A stretch of DNA of 64,000 nucleotides from Dyadobacter sp. NIV53 (GCF_019711195.1 NZ_CP081299.1:2232001-2296000), one strand, 5' to 3'. Counted from the first letter of the stretch, positions 44,849 through 54,263 are shown. Notes: generated by a model not told the origin, from the letters alone. Made by a program: numbers and translations.

Positions 44849-45692
44849 ATCGCTATCCAGGGAATTCGGATTAAGTATCAACCGAATCATCAAAATATTG
44901 GGAGTTGCCAAATCTAGCATCTATTACCAAGCCAGGCCTTATCCCAAGAGAAAGAAAATTGTAAAAAAATACCTGTCAGATGCGGCTAAGGCTAATATTC
45001 GATCAATATCAAGCATGAAGTCAACCTATGGAACACCTCGTGTGCGAGCTATTTTACAAAGGGATTATGGTGTTACATTATCCAAATATATGGTTCACCG
45101 CTTTATGAAAGAGGAAGGTTTACTATTAAAACGATTTCGAACCAGAGGAAATAGTAGGATTCATACTGGAAAAATAGCCGTTGTTAAATCCAATACAAGA
45201 TGGGCTAGCGACATAACGTCTATTAAGTGTTGGAATGGTCAAAAACTTCGACTGGCCTTTGTGATCGACTGTTGTGACAGATCAATTATTAGCTGGAAAG
45301 CAGGCACGCATATTCAAGGATGTGATATCGAATTATTAGTACAGAATGCCCTATTTGAAAGATTCGGTGAAAGTTTACCGCCAAAAGGGCAGCTTCAACT
45401 ACTACATGATAACGGACCTGAATACATAGAGAAAAATCTAAGAAAAAGTCTTAAACAATGGAATATTGAAGATTGTAATACACCGACATATTCACCACAA
45501 TCAAATGGCATGTGTGAGGCACTGAATGGCACTTTTAAAAGAGATTACGTCTTTGAAAATTGTCTCGATAATCCAACAGTTGTGATGTCACAAATACAAA
45601 AATGGGTAGATGAATATAATAATTTTGCTCCTCATTCAGCTTTAAAAATGAAAACACCAAAAGAATATTTTAACTTTCAAATCGCTGCGTAA
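44808..45692 (+). CDS. IS3-family transposase OrfB (DDE integrase), expressed by frameshift
   Basis: The frame opens in the A8 run and continues 'KPAVESLSREFGLSINRII', then the conventional body: HTH_21 ('MKSTYGTPRVRAILQRDYG') and the rve core with catalytic Asp in 'WASDITSIK', Asp in 'LHDNGPEY' and Glu in 'SNGMCEALNG'. There is no ATG near the start. It lies in the +1 frame relative to OrfA, whereas IS3 elements normally use -1. Loss of one A from the run (slippage or a sequencing error) would fuse the two directly. Apart from that the catalytic triad is complete. Confidence 0.88.
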   Translation, partial: KKAGDGSTTKPAVESLSREFGLSINRIIKILGVAKSSIYYQARPYPKRKKIVKKYLSDAAKANIRSISSMKSTYGTPRVRAILQRDYGVTLSKYMVHRFMKEEGLLLKRFRTRGNSRIHTGKIAVVKSNTRWASDITSIKCWNGQKLRLAFVIDCCDRSIISWKAGTHIQGCDIELLVQNALFERFGESLPPKGQLQLLHDNGPEYIEKNLRKSLKQWNIEDCNTPTYSPQSNGMCEALNGTFKRDYVFENCLDNPTVVMSQIQKWVDEYNNFAPHSALKMKTPKEYFNFQIAA

Positions 45693-45700
45693 CTAGTCCA

Positions 45701-46015
45701 GTTTTTAAGCGGAAAGAGCAAAAAGATCATCCATGCAAAACTGTAATTGGATATGGTCAACATTGTCCGGTATTGTCCTTTTCTTTAATCAAAAAAATCC
45801 TGTGACTAATAAACTCTATTGAAAATGAAAGCTTTTCAGGTTGTGGTTGAGGACATACATTGCGCCTTTTGAAATTTCAGAAAACCCATAGATAATATAA
45901 AAAAATCAGAAAAAAGAAAATTAAAATTAAATTATACCATTTCATAAATCGAAATTATATTTTCATTATTGAAATAATATTTCATTATTTTTGTTTTTCA
46001 TTAACAAATTAAATT
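45701..46015. other. 315-bp spacer between the IS and higBA
   Basis: It contains two direct ATTGTCC heptamers (45762-45768 and 45772-45778, 10-bp period), resembling a tandem operator, and a truncated frame from ATG 45824 (MKAFQVVVEDIHCAF, then a stop). The last part, very AT-rich with TTTCATTATT repeats (about 45962 and 45981), is the higBA promoter region; TATTTTTG at 45987-45994 fits the -7 consensus. Confidence 0.45.
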
Positions 46016-46321
46016 GTGGTAATTATCTCTAAGAGAACCATCAATCAGTACATCGAGTTAGAGCCCAGAGTATCTGATGCCTTGTTAAATTGGTACAGAC
46101 AAGCTAAAGCAGCTAACTGGAATAAATTTCAGGAGGTCAAGAAAACATTTAATTCTGCTGATGCCGTTGGCAACAACAGGTATGTTTTTAACATAAAGGG
46201 TAATGATTACAGATTGATAACAATAATTCATTTTGACATTCGGACAATTTATATTGTATTTGTCGGAACACACGCAGAATATGATAAAGTTGATGCATCA
46301 TTAGTTAAATACAAGAACTAA
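46016..46321 (+). CDS. higB: HigB-type mRNA interferase toxin
   Basis: This 101-residue protein starts at GTG 46016. It matches the HigB_toxin group of the RelE superfamily: 'WYRQAKAANWNKFQEVKKTFNSADAVGNNRYVFNIKGNDYRLI' in parts, then 'DIRTIYIVFVGTHAEYDKVDA'. Such toxins cut mRNA on the ribosome. The antitoxin follows 2 bp downstream, the inverse toxin-first order typical of hig. Confidence 0.92.
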   Translation: MVIISKRTINQYIELEPRVSDALLNWYRQAKAANWNKFQEVKKTFNSADAVGNNRYVFNIKGNDYRLITIIHFDIRTIYIVFVGTHAEYDKVDASLVKYKN

Positions 46322-46323
46322 AT

Positions 46324-46701
46324 ATGAAAAATGAAAAAATATTGATTCAAAAGGAAGGAGATTATAATGATGCAATGAATGAAATTCTTTCTCTGATGAA
46401 CAAAGGGGAAGGAAATCTTTCGCAGGAAGAGGTACGAAAACTTGGTCAGATGGCTTTGGCAGCCGAAGAATATGAAGATAGACATTACCCGCTCCCTATG
46501 CCCAAAACCATATCCGAAATGGTTGAGCTGAAACGTTTTCAAATGAAGCTTACCCAGGCTGCCCTGGCGGAAATGCTTGGATTAGGCAAGCCTAAACTTT
46601 CGCAGATTCTGAATGGAAAACGTGAGCCGGACGTGCCATTTTTGAAAGCCGTGTACAAAAAACTGGGCATTGATCCTGGTTTTTTACTTGATAATGCCTG
46701 A
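46324..46701 (+). CDS. higA: HigA-type antitoxin
   Basis: This 125-residue protein has a C-terminal XRE helix-turn-helix ('FQMKLTQAALAEMLGLGKPKLSQILNGKREPD') and an N-terminal HigA-like region. It neutralises HigB and represses the operon through the AT-rich repeats upstream (inference). It is co-transcribed with higB (2-bp gap), and the terminator at 46718 closes the unit. Confidence 0.92.
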   Translation: MKNEKILIQKEGDYNDAMNEILSLMNKGEGNLSQEEVRKLGQMALAAEEYEDRHYPLPMPKTISEMVELKRFQMKLTQAALAEMLGLGKPKLSQILNGKREPDVPFLKAVYKKLGIDPGFLLDNA

Positions 46702-46717
46702 TTACTTGTGTGTAAAA

Positions 46718-46752
46718 AAATGCCTGTCAAAATTAAATTCTGACAGGCATTT
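46718..46752 (+). terminator. Terminator of higBA
   Basis: AAATGCCTGTCA pairs with TGACAGGCATTT over an 11-nt loop and is followed by CTGTATTTCTTTT. It lies 17 bp after the higA stop. Confidence 0.85.
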
Positions 46753-46809
46753 CTGTATTTCTTTTGAGATAACCAATTGGTTTTACCACTGATTTAATGG
46801 TTTTAATCC

Positions 46810-46998
46810 TCAGCTGGAATAATCCGTTAAATGGTGGTCGTTAGAAGAATGTAGCTGATATGAGCGCCATACATCGGTAATTTTTCCAGCAATAATGAAT
46901 GGAAGCGACACCACAGTCGAAACAAGAATGGCTATAAACAAGACGATTGCAAGCCAGAATTTTCCGAAAATATATATGATATTTGGTAAGTACTTCAT
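46810..46998 (-). CDS. Small single-pass membrane protein
   Basis: 62 residues: one long hydrophobic helix pair ('FWLAIVLFIAILVSTVVSLPFIIAGKI') and a polar His/Ser-rich tail. It is divergent from another tiny membrane protein gene at 47190. Family unknown; membrane location is certain from composition. Confidence 0.6.
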   Translation of the reverse strand: MKYLPNIIYIFGKFWLAIVLFIAILVSTVVSLPFIIAGKITDVWRSYQLHSSNDHHLTDYSS

Positions 46999-47189
46999 GA
47001 TATATGATTTAAATTCAAAATATTATTGATACAATTCTAAACCTAAGTACAACAATTATACCAGGCAAGAATTTCCTATTATTTATATGTAATGTTTTAG
47101 AAGAAAAATAAATAACGAACAAAAAAATATTTTATTTTTAGCCTTTATCTAAAAGTGTTACAGCACATTATAACCACCTATCATTTTTA

Positions 47190-47339
47190 ATGAGTAAATT
47201 TTTTAGCGTTTTACTGAGATCTCTCATGGGAGTTGTTCTCGCTGTTGCAGCCGTTATTAGCGGCATCATAGTATTTCCCTTTCTCCTGATCATATGGATA
47301 TTCAAACTTGTAAAATATATTATAAATAAATTGAGCTGA
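47190..47339 (+). CDS. Tiny membrane protein, 49 residues
   Basis: The frame from ATG 47190 to TGA 47339 encodes two hydrophobic stretches ('MGVVLAVAAVISGIIVFPFL' and 'LIIWIFKLVKYIINKLS'). It looks like a counterpart of the 62-residue protein divergently encoded at 46998: both have an aromatic start and a pro-rich break 'FP' or 'LPF'. It lies upstream of the amidase gene. Function unknown. Confidence 0.55.
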   Translation: MSKFFSVLLRSLMGVVLAVAAVISGIIVFPFLLIIWIFKLVKYIINKLS

Positions 47340-47393
47340 TTTCATCTGAAAGCTGATAAAGTATATCCAATATTTAATTCCCTGACTCCATAT

Positions 47394-48992
47394 ATGAAAC
47401 GAAGAAAATTTATCCAAACTACCTCTGTGGCAAGTTTATCAGCTATGGTACTGCCGTTTTTACAATGTAAAAATGATGTTAAAAAAGGGGAATCAAAGGA
47501 TTTTCAGCTTTCAGAAATAACAATTGAAGAATTACAAAATAAGATGAAAAGCGGTGAATACAGCGCGCGTTCAATTACTCAGGCTTACCTCGACCGCATT
47601 AGTGAAATTGATAAAGCCGGACCAAAACTGAATGCTGTAATTGAGCTGAATCCCGACGCACTTACAATAGCCGATACATTGGATGAAGAAAGAAAAAATG
47701 GGAAAGTAAGAGGAAAAATGCACGGAATTCCGGTTTTGATCAAGGATAATATTGATACCGCCGATAAAATGCAAACTACGGCCGGATCCATTGCGTTAGA
47801 AGGAAATATTGCCAAATCAGATGCTTTTATTGTAGAACAATTACGCAAAGCGGGAGCTATTATACTGGGAAAGACCAATTTAAGTGAGTGGGCTAATTTC
47901 AGGTCCGACCGCTCGTCGAGTGGATGGAGCAGTCGTGGCGGGCAAACCAAAAATCCATATATTCTTGATCGTTCGCCATGTGGTTCCAGTTCAGGATCAG
48001 GCGTGGCTGTTGCGGCGAATTTATGTGCTGTCTCTATTGGTACGGAAACGAATGGCTCTATTGCATGCCCGGCTTCCATGAATGGGATCGTAGGAATAAA
48101 ACCAACTGTTGGTTTGTTAAGCCGTTCGGGAATTATACCGATTTCGAAAACACAGGATACGGCAGGGCCGCTTACACGTTCCGTTTCAGATGCTGCTATA
48201 TTATTAGGAATATTGGCAGCTGTTGATCCAAAAGACGAGGTTACGGAAGATAGCAAGGGCAAAGCGCAAACAGATTACACAAAATATCTTGATAAAAACG
48301 GATTGAAAGGCAAAAGGATCGGTGTAGAAAAATCTTTCCTGAAAAAGCATGAAGGAATTGACAATCTGCTACATACCGCATTGGAACAGATGAAAAGCCT
48401 GGGCGCGGAAATTATAGAAGTGGAATACATGCAGGTTAATGATACCGACGGTGCTGAAACGACTGTTCTTGAATTTGAATTTAAAGATGGGATTAATAAG
48501 TATTTATCCGCTTCCAATGTCAAATCAAAATCACTAAAAGACCTCATAACTTTCAATAAAACCCACGAAGCCAAAGCCATGCCCGATTTCAAACAGGAAA
48601 CCTTTGAAAGTTCCGAAGCAAGAGGTGATTTGTCGGACAAGGATTATCTGGCCGCCCTGAGTAAAATAGTAAATACCAGAAAGGTGATTGATACTGAATT
48701 GCAAGTAAATAAGCTGGATGCCTTATGCGGGCCTGCGACCGGGCCATCTTGGTGTATTGATCCGGTAAATGGTGATTTCTGGACTGGTTACGGCGCTTAT
48801 GGCCCTGCTGCACTTGCCGGATACCCTTCGGTTACGGTGCCCATGGGAAATGTAAAAGAATTGCCCATCGGGATTTCTTTTTTAGGAAAAGCCTATGATG
48901 AACCAGGGCTGATTAGTATTGCATATGCTTATGAGCAAGTTTCCAAAAACAGAGTAGTTCCAAAATTCATTGAAACTGCTATGAAATCTTAG
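47394..48992 (+). CDS. Exported amidase-signature hydrolase
   Basis: This 532-residue protein begins MKRRKFIQTT and has a twin-arginine-like or lipoprotein signal ('VLPFLQC'). The amidase-signature catalytic set is present: Lys in 'GIPVLIKDNID', the Gly/Ser-rich 'PCGSSSGSGVAVAA' and the nucleophile region 'GTETNGSIACPASMNGIVGIKPT'. The family splits amides (including peptide amides and aryl acylamides). It is too long and exported to be GatA. The substrate is unknown. Confidence 0.92.
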   Translation: MKRRKFIQTTSVASLSAMVLPFLQCKNDVKKGESKDFQLSEITIEELQNKMKSGEYSARSITQAYLDRISEIDKAGPKLNAVIELNPDALTIADTLDEERKNGKVRGKMHGIPVLIKDNIDTADKMQTTAGSIALEGNIAKSDAFIVEQLRKAGAIILGKTNLSEWANFRSDRSSSGWSSRGGQTKNPYILDRSPCGSSSGSGVAVAANLCAVSIGTETNGSIACPASMNGIVGIKPTVGLLSRSGIIPISKTQDTAGPLTRSVSDAAILLGILAAVDPKDEVTEDSKGKAQTDYTKYLDKNGLKGKRIGVEKSFLKKHEGIDNLLHTALEQMKSLGAEIIEVEYMQVNDTDGAETTVLEFEFKDGINKYLSASNVKSKSLKDLITFNKTHEAKAMPDFKQETFESSEARGDLSDKDYLAALSKIVNTRKVIDTELQVNKLDALCGPATGPSWCIDPVNGDFWTGYGAYGPAALAGYPSVTVPMGNVKELPIGISFLGKAYDEPGLISIAYAYEQVSKNRVVPKFIETAMKS

Positions 48993-49030
48993 CTATTCTT
49001 TTGATTGTTTACCCGAAAACATCCTAAACA

Positions 49031-49384
49031 ATGATATTCAAAATCATCAATTCGGTTCTGATACTTATAGAGGTATATATGGGCATAAAACAAGGGTGGG
49101 CGATGTTCAATGGAAAACCTGCCCTGCTTGAAATGTTCGGAAAATGGGGATTCGGCAGATCAGGTGTCATGATCAACGGAGCCGTAACAATTATCAGCGC
49201 TTTGCTGATCTTATATCCCAAAACTTTTCTTTGGGGTAACTTTCTGATGGCCTCTCTAATTCTGCTTATCATTTGCTTTCAACTTTTAATTAAAGACCTG
49301 AAAGGTGCAGCAATTGAAATCCCTTTTTTAATCCTGAATCTTGTTATTATTTATTTGCAGCATCCACTGGCAAAACCAAACTGA
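49031..49384 (+). CDS. Small four-helix membrane protein
   Basis: 117 residues with about four membrane helices, one opening 'IINSVLILIEVYMGIKQGWAMFNG'. The overall form is DoxX/DUF-like. It lies 38 bp after the amidase gene on the same strand and may share its transcript. Function unknown. Confidence 0.7.
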   Translation: MIFKIINSVLILIEVYMGIKQGWAMFNGKPALLEMFGKWGFGRSGVMINGAVTIISALLILYPKTFLWGNFLMASLILLIICFQLLIKDLKGAAIEIPFLILNLVIIYLQHPLAKPN

Positions 49385-49489
49385 TAGGAAGGCGCTTGCA
49401 ATTTTCATGTAATCAGAACTCATTTAGCTTAAACATAGTAATGTTTTAAGTAAAACTTCTTTTCCAGTTTTAAGTAACCATCAGCTTCT

Positions 49490-51202
49490 ATGGAAAGAAG
49501 AGCATTCATTGAATTGAGCAGTAAATCGATATGTGCTATTACAGTTTTGCCATTTACAGGTTTTTCCTTAGTAAAGAACCGTGATGAAAAAATGCCACTG
49601 TGGTTATTGGATCTGGTGATCAATAATGACAAGGGTGTTGAATCTTTGCTTACTTATCAGGTTAAGGATCAAAAAAGTGCTGATTTTGGTGGCCTCAAAG
49701 ACGAATTTGACATTTTAAATCCGCACAGTACAGCGGCATTAATACAATGGGGAGCCTGCGCTGTATTTTCTTCAAATTCAAAGTATTATCAATCCGATTT
49801 CCTTTTAAACCAGATCTTTTTTGCAATTCAATATCTTCTGAAAATTCAGCATAAAGATGGGACGATTGACTTATTATCGACCAATTTCCACTCTACACCA
49901 GACACGGGATTTATTGTAAAACGGCTTGCCATCTCCTATTCATTGTTTGAACGGTCAAATGCAGCTGGTGCTGAAAAAGTATTAGTTCCATTAAAAAAGT
50001 TTCTGGTCAACGGTGGTGAAGCTTTGATTGTTGGTGGAATTCATACGCCAAATCATCGCTGGGTTGTATGTGCTGCATTGACAAAACTCAATGAACTCTG
50101 GCCGGACACGCGTTATATCGACAGAATTAACGAGTGGCTTGGTGAGCATATTGACATAGATGCTGACGGACAGTATAATGAAAAAAGCACTTACACTTAT
50201 TCATCTCTTACTGACCGGCTTCTGATCACAATTGCAGCCGGACTGAACAAACCGGAATTGCTGGAAAATGTACGAAAGAACCTGAATATGACACTTTACT
50301 ATGTTCATCCTAACGGAGAAATAGTTACCGATGCGTCGGGCAGACAGGATAGGGCAACAGTTGGAACTTTGGAAAACTATTATTATCCATATCGATACCT
50401 GGCCTTGATGGATAAAAATACAACTTATTCAGCCATGTGTAAGATGATCGAAGAAACTGCGGGGCCGAAAATTGGCGGGTTTCTGGATTATCTTCTGGCT
50501 GATTCCACACTTTGGAATACACTGCCACCGGTTACAGCATTACCGCTCAATTATGTCAAAGCTTTCCCAAATTCTGGTCTGGTCAGGATCAGGAGAAACC
50601 GTTGGGATTGTACACTTATTGCAAAAAATGCGGTCTGGTTTACTTTTATGAAAGGAAATGCGGTATTACAGGGAATACGTTTTGCATCTTCATTTTTTGG
50701 AAAAGGCCAGTTCCAGTCTGAAAATATTGTACAAAATGGAAACACATGGGAACTGATACAAACTTTGGAAGGCCCATATTATCAGCCCTACCCGAAAGAT
50801 TCTATTGCCGAAGACGGCGACTGGGAGAAAATGCCAAGAATAAACCGGCTGCAAAGTGAAGTACAAAAGCTTGAAACCAAAGTACAAATTTGGGAAACAA
50901 AGCAGGGATTAGAATTGGAAATCAGTACGTCTGGAACCGAACATGTGCCGGTTGCCCTGGAACTGATTTTTCGTTCGGGTGGTGAGGTGAAAGGTGTTAA
51001 TAAAATTGCAGGCAGTAAAGATTCCTGGTTACTGAAAGAGGCAATGGGAAGTTATAGTTTTAAAGAAGATACTATTACCTTCGGGCCAGGTTTGGCATTA
51101 CATAAAAATGTTACGCTGCGTGGCGCATTGCCTTCAATGGATGCCCCCTCAGTTTTCCTGACCGGGTTTACCCCATTCCGCCATGTGCTGCGAATTGGTT
51201 GA
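49490..51202 (+). CDS. Exported protein resembling (alpha/alpha)-toroid polysaccharide lyases
   Basis: This 570-residue protein starts MERRAFIELSSKSICAI, a Tat-like or ordinary signal. The N-terminal two thirds is helical with aromatic and His/Asn motifs ('GGIHTPNHRWVVCAALTKLNELWPD', 'DADGQYNEKSTYTYSSLTDRLL', in parts). The C-terminal third is beta-rich ('WDCTLIAKNAVWFTFMKG ... FGPGLALHKNVTLRGAL'). That arrangement, with the NHRW and Y-x-E motifs, is reminiscent of heparinase II/III or alginate-lyase-like enzymes. I am not certain of the family, and the substrate is unknown. Confidence 0.5.
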   Translation: MERRAFIELSSKSICAITVLPFTGFSLVKNRDEKMPLWLLDLVINNDKGVESLLTYQVKDQKSADFGGLKDEFDILNPHSTAALIQWGACAVFSSNSKYYQSDFLLNQIFFAIQYLLKIQHKDGTIDLLSTNFHSTPDTGFIVKRLAISYSLFERSNAAGAEKVLVPLKKFLVNGGEALIVGGIHTPNHRWVVCAALTKLNELWPDTRYIDRINEWLGEHIDIDADGQYNEKSTYTYSSLTDRLLITIAAGLNKPELLENVRKNLNMTLYYVHPNGEIVTDASGRQDRATVGTLENYYYPYRYLALMDKNTTYSAMCKMIEETAGPKIGGFLDYLLADSTLWNTLPPVTALPLNYVKAFPNSGLVRIRRNRWDCTLIAKNAVWFTFMKGNAVLQGIRFASSFFGKGQFQSENIVQNGNTWELIQTLEGPYYQPYPKDSIAEDGDWEKMPRINRLQSEVQKLETKVQIWETKQGLELEISTSGTEHVPVALELIFRSGGEVKGVNKIAGSKDSWLLKEAMGSYSFKEDTITFGPGLALHKNVTLRGALPSMDAPSVFLTGFTPFRHVLRIG

Positions 51203-51220
51203 TTGGTGGGTTACATAAAA

Positions 51221-51327
51221 GTTACACAGAGAACCAAGGAGAAAAGAGAGCGGAAGCCGCGTGGAGCCACAGAGAAAATAATAACTCTGTGGCTCTCTTT
51301 TCTTTTCTCTGTGGTTCCCTGTGTAAC
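51221..51327. repeat. 107-bp imperfect inverted repeat (REP/MITE-like)
   Basis: The left end GTTACACAGAGAACCA and the right end TGGTTCCCTGTGTAAC are inverted, and inner segments GAGCCACAGAG/CTCTGTGGCTC pair perfectly. Two intermediate arms are imperfect. It lies between two convergent genes (ends 51202 and 51334), so it can act as a terminator. The pattern resembles short interspersed repeats, but no second copy is seen in this window. Confidence 0.75.
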
Positions 51328-51333
51328 CTATAC

Positions 51334-52617
51334 TTATGCCAACAGCGATTCCAGTGCCTTTACTACTTTATCCATATCAGCCAAAGTATTATAAATGTGA
51401 GGCGACATACGAATTCCACCTGTTGGAGCTGCGGCAATTCCATGCACTTCATATAATTTTTGAGCAACTTCTGCTGGTTTTTTGCCAGGTAAACTGATAA
51501 TTGTTACACCTCCGCTCAATTCCGGAGAAAGCGGTGTGATAAATGTGATCTGAGGAAGTTTGGTTTTGATCTGTTCTTTTAAATACGTGTTCAGCTGTAC
51601 CACGCGGTTTTCAATATTCTTTTTACCAATAGTCTGATGGAATTTCACCGTTTCGGCAAGTCCGGAAACCGTTGCTTCGTTACGCTGGCCAAGCATACAA
51701 TATTTTTCATCCACAGTCTGGCCGCCTTCCTTCCATCCGGCACTGATAATATTAGGCCATAATTGATCTGAACTCTGTTTTTTTACATACAAAATTCCAT
51801 TTTCAAGTGGCCCCATCAACCATTTATGTGTGCTTCCTGTATAAAAATCACAACCCATATCTTTCAGATCCAATGCAACCATTCCAAGCGACTGGGCACC
51901 GTCAACCAATGTCAGTATATTTTTCTGTCCTGCGAGTTCGCAAATTAATCTGGCTGGTAATGCTATTCCGCTGGTATTGGAAATATGAGAGAAACCGATC
52001 AGTTTCGTCTGCGGAGTAATCGCATCCCTGAATGGTTTGAGCAGGTCTTCAACCGATTTTGGAGCAACCGGTACACTCACTTTTTTAACCGTAAATCCAT
52101 ATCTTTTCGCACGGTTCTCCCAGGCAGTACTATTGGAAGGATGGTTTTGATCCCACAATATAATTTCATCACCCGCTTTCAGATCTAGGCCATTTACAAT
52201 GATATTATTGCTTTCTGACGTGTTCCGGGTAATCCCAATCTCATCGTTTGCCACACCCGTAAATTGAGCCAAAGCTTCTACTGCCTTCTTCCGTTTGTCC
52301 GTAAACTGGCTTCTGTACTGAAACGATACGTCTTTTTCCAAACCATTAATAAAACCCTGTACTTCACCGCTCACCGAAACGGGAGGCGGACAAAGATTCG
52401 CGGCATTAAGCATGATCAGGTTGGATGGTACAGAAAATTGTTTTTTGATCTGCTCCCAGTATTTTTCATCCGGTAAAATATTTGCTGCCGGTACCGGCAT
52501 TGGATCCGGCGTTTTTGAATTTGCAAGAACCGGAACTGACAGAGCAGCCAATGATCCGGCACCAAGTTTTTTCAGGAAATCTCTTCTTTCTTTTTGAACT
52601 GTAATTTTGTGATTCAT
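51334..52617 (-). CDS. Exported class V aminotransferase-fold enzyme
   Basis: This 427-residue protein has an N-terminal RRDFLKKLGAGSLAALS Tat signal, so it is exported folded with its cofactor. It is a PLP fold type I enzyme of the class V group (isopenicillin-N-epimerase/CsdA-like): 'NTSESNNIIVNGLDLKAGDEII', 'DGAQSLGMVALDLKDMGCDFYTGSTHKWLMGP' in parts, where the Lys of 'STHKW' should bind PLP. The substrate is unknown; desulfurase, epimerase or lyase activity are all possible. Confidence 0.9.
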   Translation of the reverse strand: MNHKITVQKERRDFLKKLGAGSLAALSVPVLANSKTPDPMPVPAANILPDEKYWEQIKKQFSVPSNLIMLNAANLCPPPVSVSGEVQGFINGLEKDVSFQYRSQFTDKRKKAVEALAQFTGVANDEIGITRNTSESNNIIVNGLDLKAGDEIILWDQNHPSNSTAWENRAKRYGFTVKKVSVPVAPKSVEDLLKPFRDAITPQTKLIGFSHISNTSGIALPARLICELAGQKNILTLVDGAQSLGMVALDLKDMGCDFYTGSTHKWLMGPLENGILYVKKQSSDQLWPNIISAGWKEGGQTVDEKYCMLGQRNEATVSGLAETVKFHQTIGKKNIENRVVQLNTYLKEQIKTKLPQITFITPLSPELSGGVTIISLPGKKPAEVAQKLYEVHGIAAAPTGGIRMSPHIYNTLADMDKVVKALESLLA

Positions 52618-52889
52618 AGAATAAGTTATAGGAGTCTGTAAGAATAAGCTTCATAATATACTAAAAATATCTAAGATCTGATCACTTCATTACCAGCATC
52701 AGTGACTCTCATTCATGTATCAGGAAGAGGTCCGTATGATCACAGCAATTCTTGAATGTATGATTTGGCAATAAAATATTTATACTGACCCGCCTCATTA
52801 TCAATATAATAATGACAACATTTTGTTAAATTCGGGAATACTTTCCCTCCCTGAATAATATTCCCGAATTTTAACCTGCTTGACGTACT

Positions 52890-54141
52890 ATGATCAAGGT
52901 TATATTTTCAGCATTGTTGTTCTTTTCGCAGGCTTGTTTTGCGAATTTCCTGTTGATCCCGATGGACAACACACAAACCAATCACCTCAAAGCTTACGGT
53001 TTATCATATATTTTGTTAAAGGGAGATATTGAAGTAGACTGGCTGTTAAATTACCGTGGCGGCAGTTTCATGGTTCAGTACAGCAAATCAATCGAAAAAG
53101 AATGTAAGCTGAGGGCCATCTCCTATGAAGTGTTATCCGATGCGACAAGCCAGCAGATTGTAAAGCAGATCAGTGACCCGAATGTAAACATGGACGTTGT
53201 CAAATTATTCAAAGCCGCAAAAATCGCCGTTTACTCCCCGGTTAAGATCAGCCCCTCAGAATTTGAAAATACGGATGCAGTTTTGCTGGTATTAAAATAT
53301 GCAGAAATACCTTTTGAAGTCATTTATGATGAAGAAATCCTGAAAGGTGAATTACCGAAATACGACTGGATCCATTTACATCATGAAGATTTCACCGGGC
53401 AATTCGGACGAAATATGCGCCGCAGCAGTGTTGCCGATATTAAAGCACAGGAAGCCATTGCTAGTCGTTATGGCTATGCGAAAGTCTCTCAAATGAAACT
53501 GGCGGTAGCAAAAATGATCAAGGAATTTTGTGCTGGCGGAGGATTTTTGTTTGCTATGTGCTCCGGTGCTGAAACTTTTGACATTGCCCTTGCCGCAGAT
53601 GGTGTTGATATTGTTGATAATTTTGATGGAGATGGTGTCGATCCGAATGCGCAGTCGAAATTGGATTTTGACAAAACTTTTGCCTTTCAGAATTTCAAAT
53701 TGCAACTCGACGAATACAGAAGGAATGAATTTTTCGGATATCAATTCCGCCGGCGGAGGTTTCAGGGGCTGGGGAGAAAACAACAACGCGTATTTTTCTT
53801 TATTCGATTTCTCCGCCAAATGGGATGTAATTCCTGCCATGCTCGTACAAAACCACGAAAACCTGATTCGCGAATTTTTCGGACAGACTACCGCTTTTTC
53901 CAAAAATACAGTCAAGCCGGATGTATTGGTGATGGGAACAAGTTCATCATCAGACAGGTACATTTATGGTGAAATGGGACGCGGACAATGGACTTTTTAT
54001 GGAGGCCACGATCCGGAAGGCCGTGGTGGCGGAAGAAGAATGCCAACCGACCTGAACCTTTACCCCAATTCACCGGGTTACAGGCTGATTTTGAATAACG
54101 TACTCTTTCCTTCTGCGAGAAAGAAAAAGAGGAAGACGTGA
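52890..54141 (+). pseudogene. Exported 'asparagine synthetase B'-type Bacteroidota protein, one frameshift
   Basis: Two overlapping frames make one protein of about 416 residues with a signal peptide (MIKVIFSALLFFSQACFA). The first frame contains 'DWLLNYRGGSFM', 'YDWIHLHHEDFTGQFG' and 'FCAGGGFLFAMCSGAETFDIALA'. The second contains 'WDVIPAMLVQNHENLI', 'GQTTAFSKNTVKPDVLVMG', 'GQWTFYGGHDPEG' and 'NSPGYRLILNNVLFPSA'. Deleting one T from the T5 run at 53731-53735 restores the frame. It matches proteins databases call asparagine synthetase B, although it lacks the N-terminal glutaminase of true AsnB; the real function is unclear. Confidence 0.85.
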
Positions 54142-54263
54142 ACAGCATTTTTAAAAATCCCGCAGTTCAGATATCTTTTCATTCCTACGGGATCAATACA
54201 TACACTTTTACATAAATGGCTGTCACTCAACGAACGGTTTACATTTTACTGTAATGCGACTTG

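Larger units (their letters stand above)
44464..45700 (+). mobile_element. IS3-family insertion sequence, 1237 bp
   Basis: The ends are TGGACCAGTT (44464-44473) and its inverted partner AACTAGTCCA (45691-45700), 9 of 10 matching, with the pairing weakly extended inward. Two frames encode OrfA and OrfB with the DDE core. No direct target duplication is visible (left flank ...CAT, right flank GTT), so the copy may be old or its flanks rearranged. It inserted downstream of the NmrA-like gene without breaking a recognised gene. Confidence 0.88.

Noticed and set aside
44457..45706. Target-site duplication around the IS element
   Set aside because: Neither 3, 4 nor 5 bases match between the two flanks.
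47585..48262. 225-codon minus-strand frame in the amidase gene
   Set aside because: The opposite strand carries the complete amidase-signature catalytic motifs.
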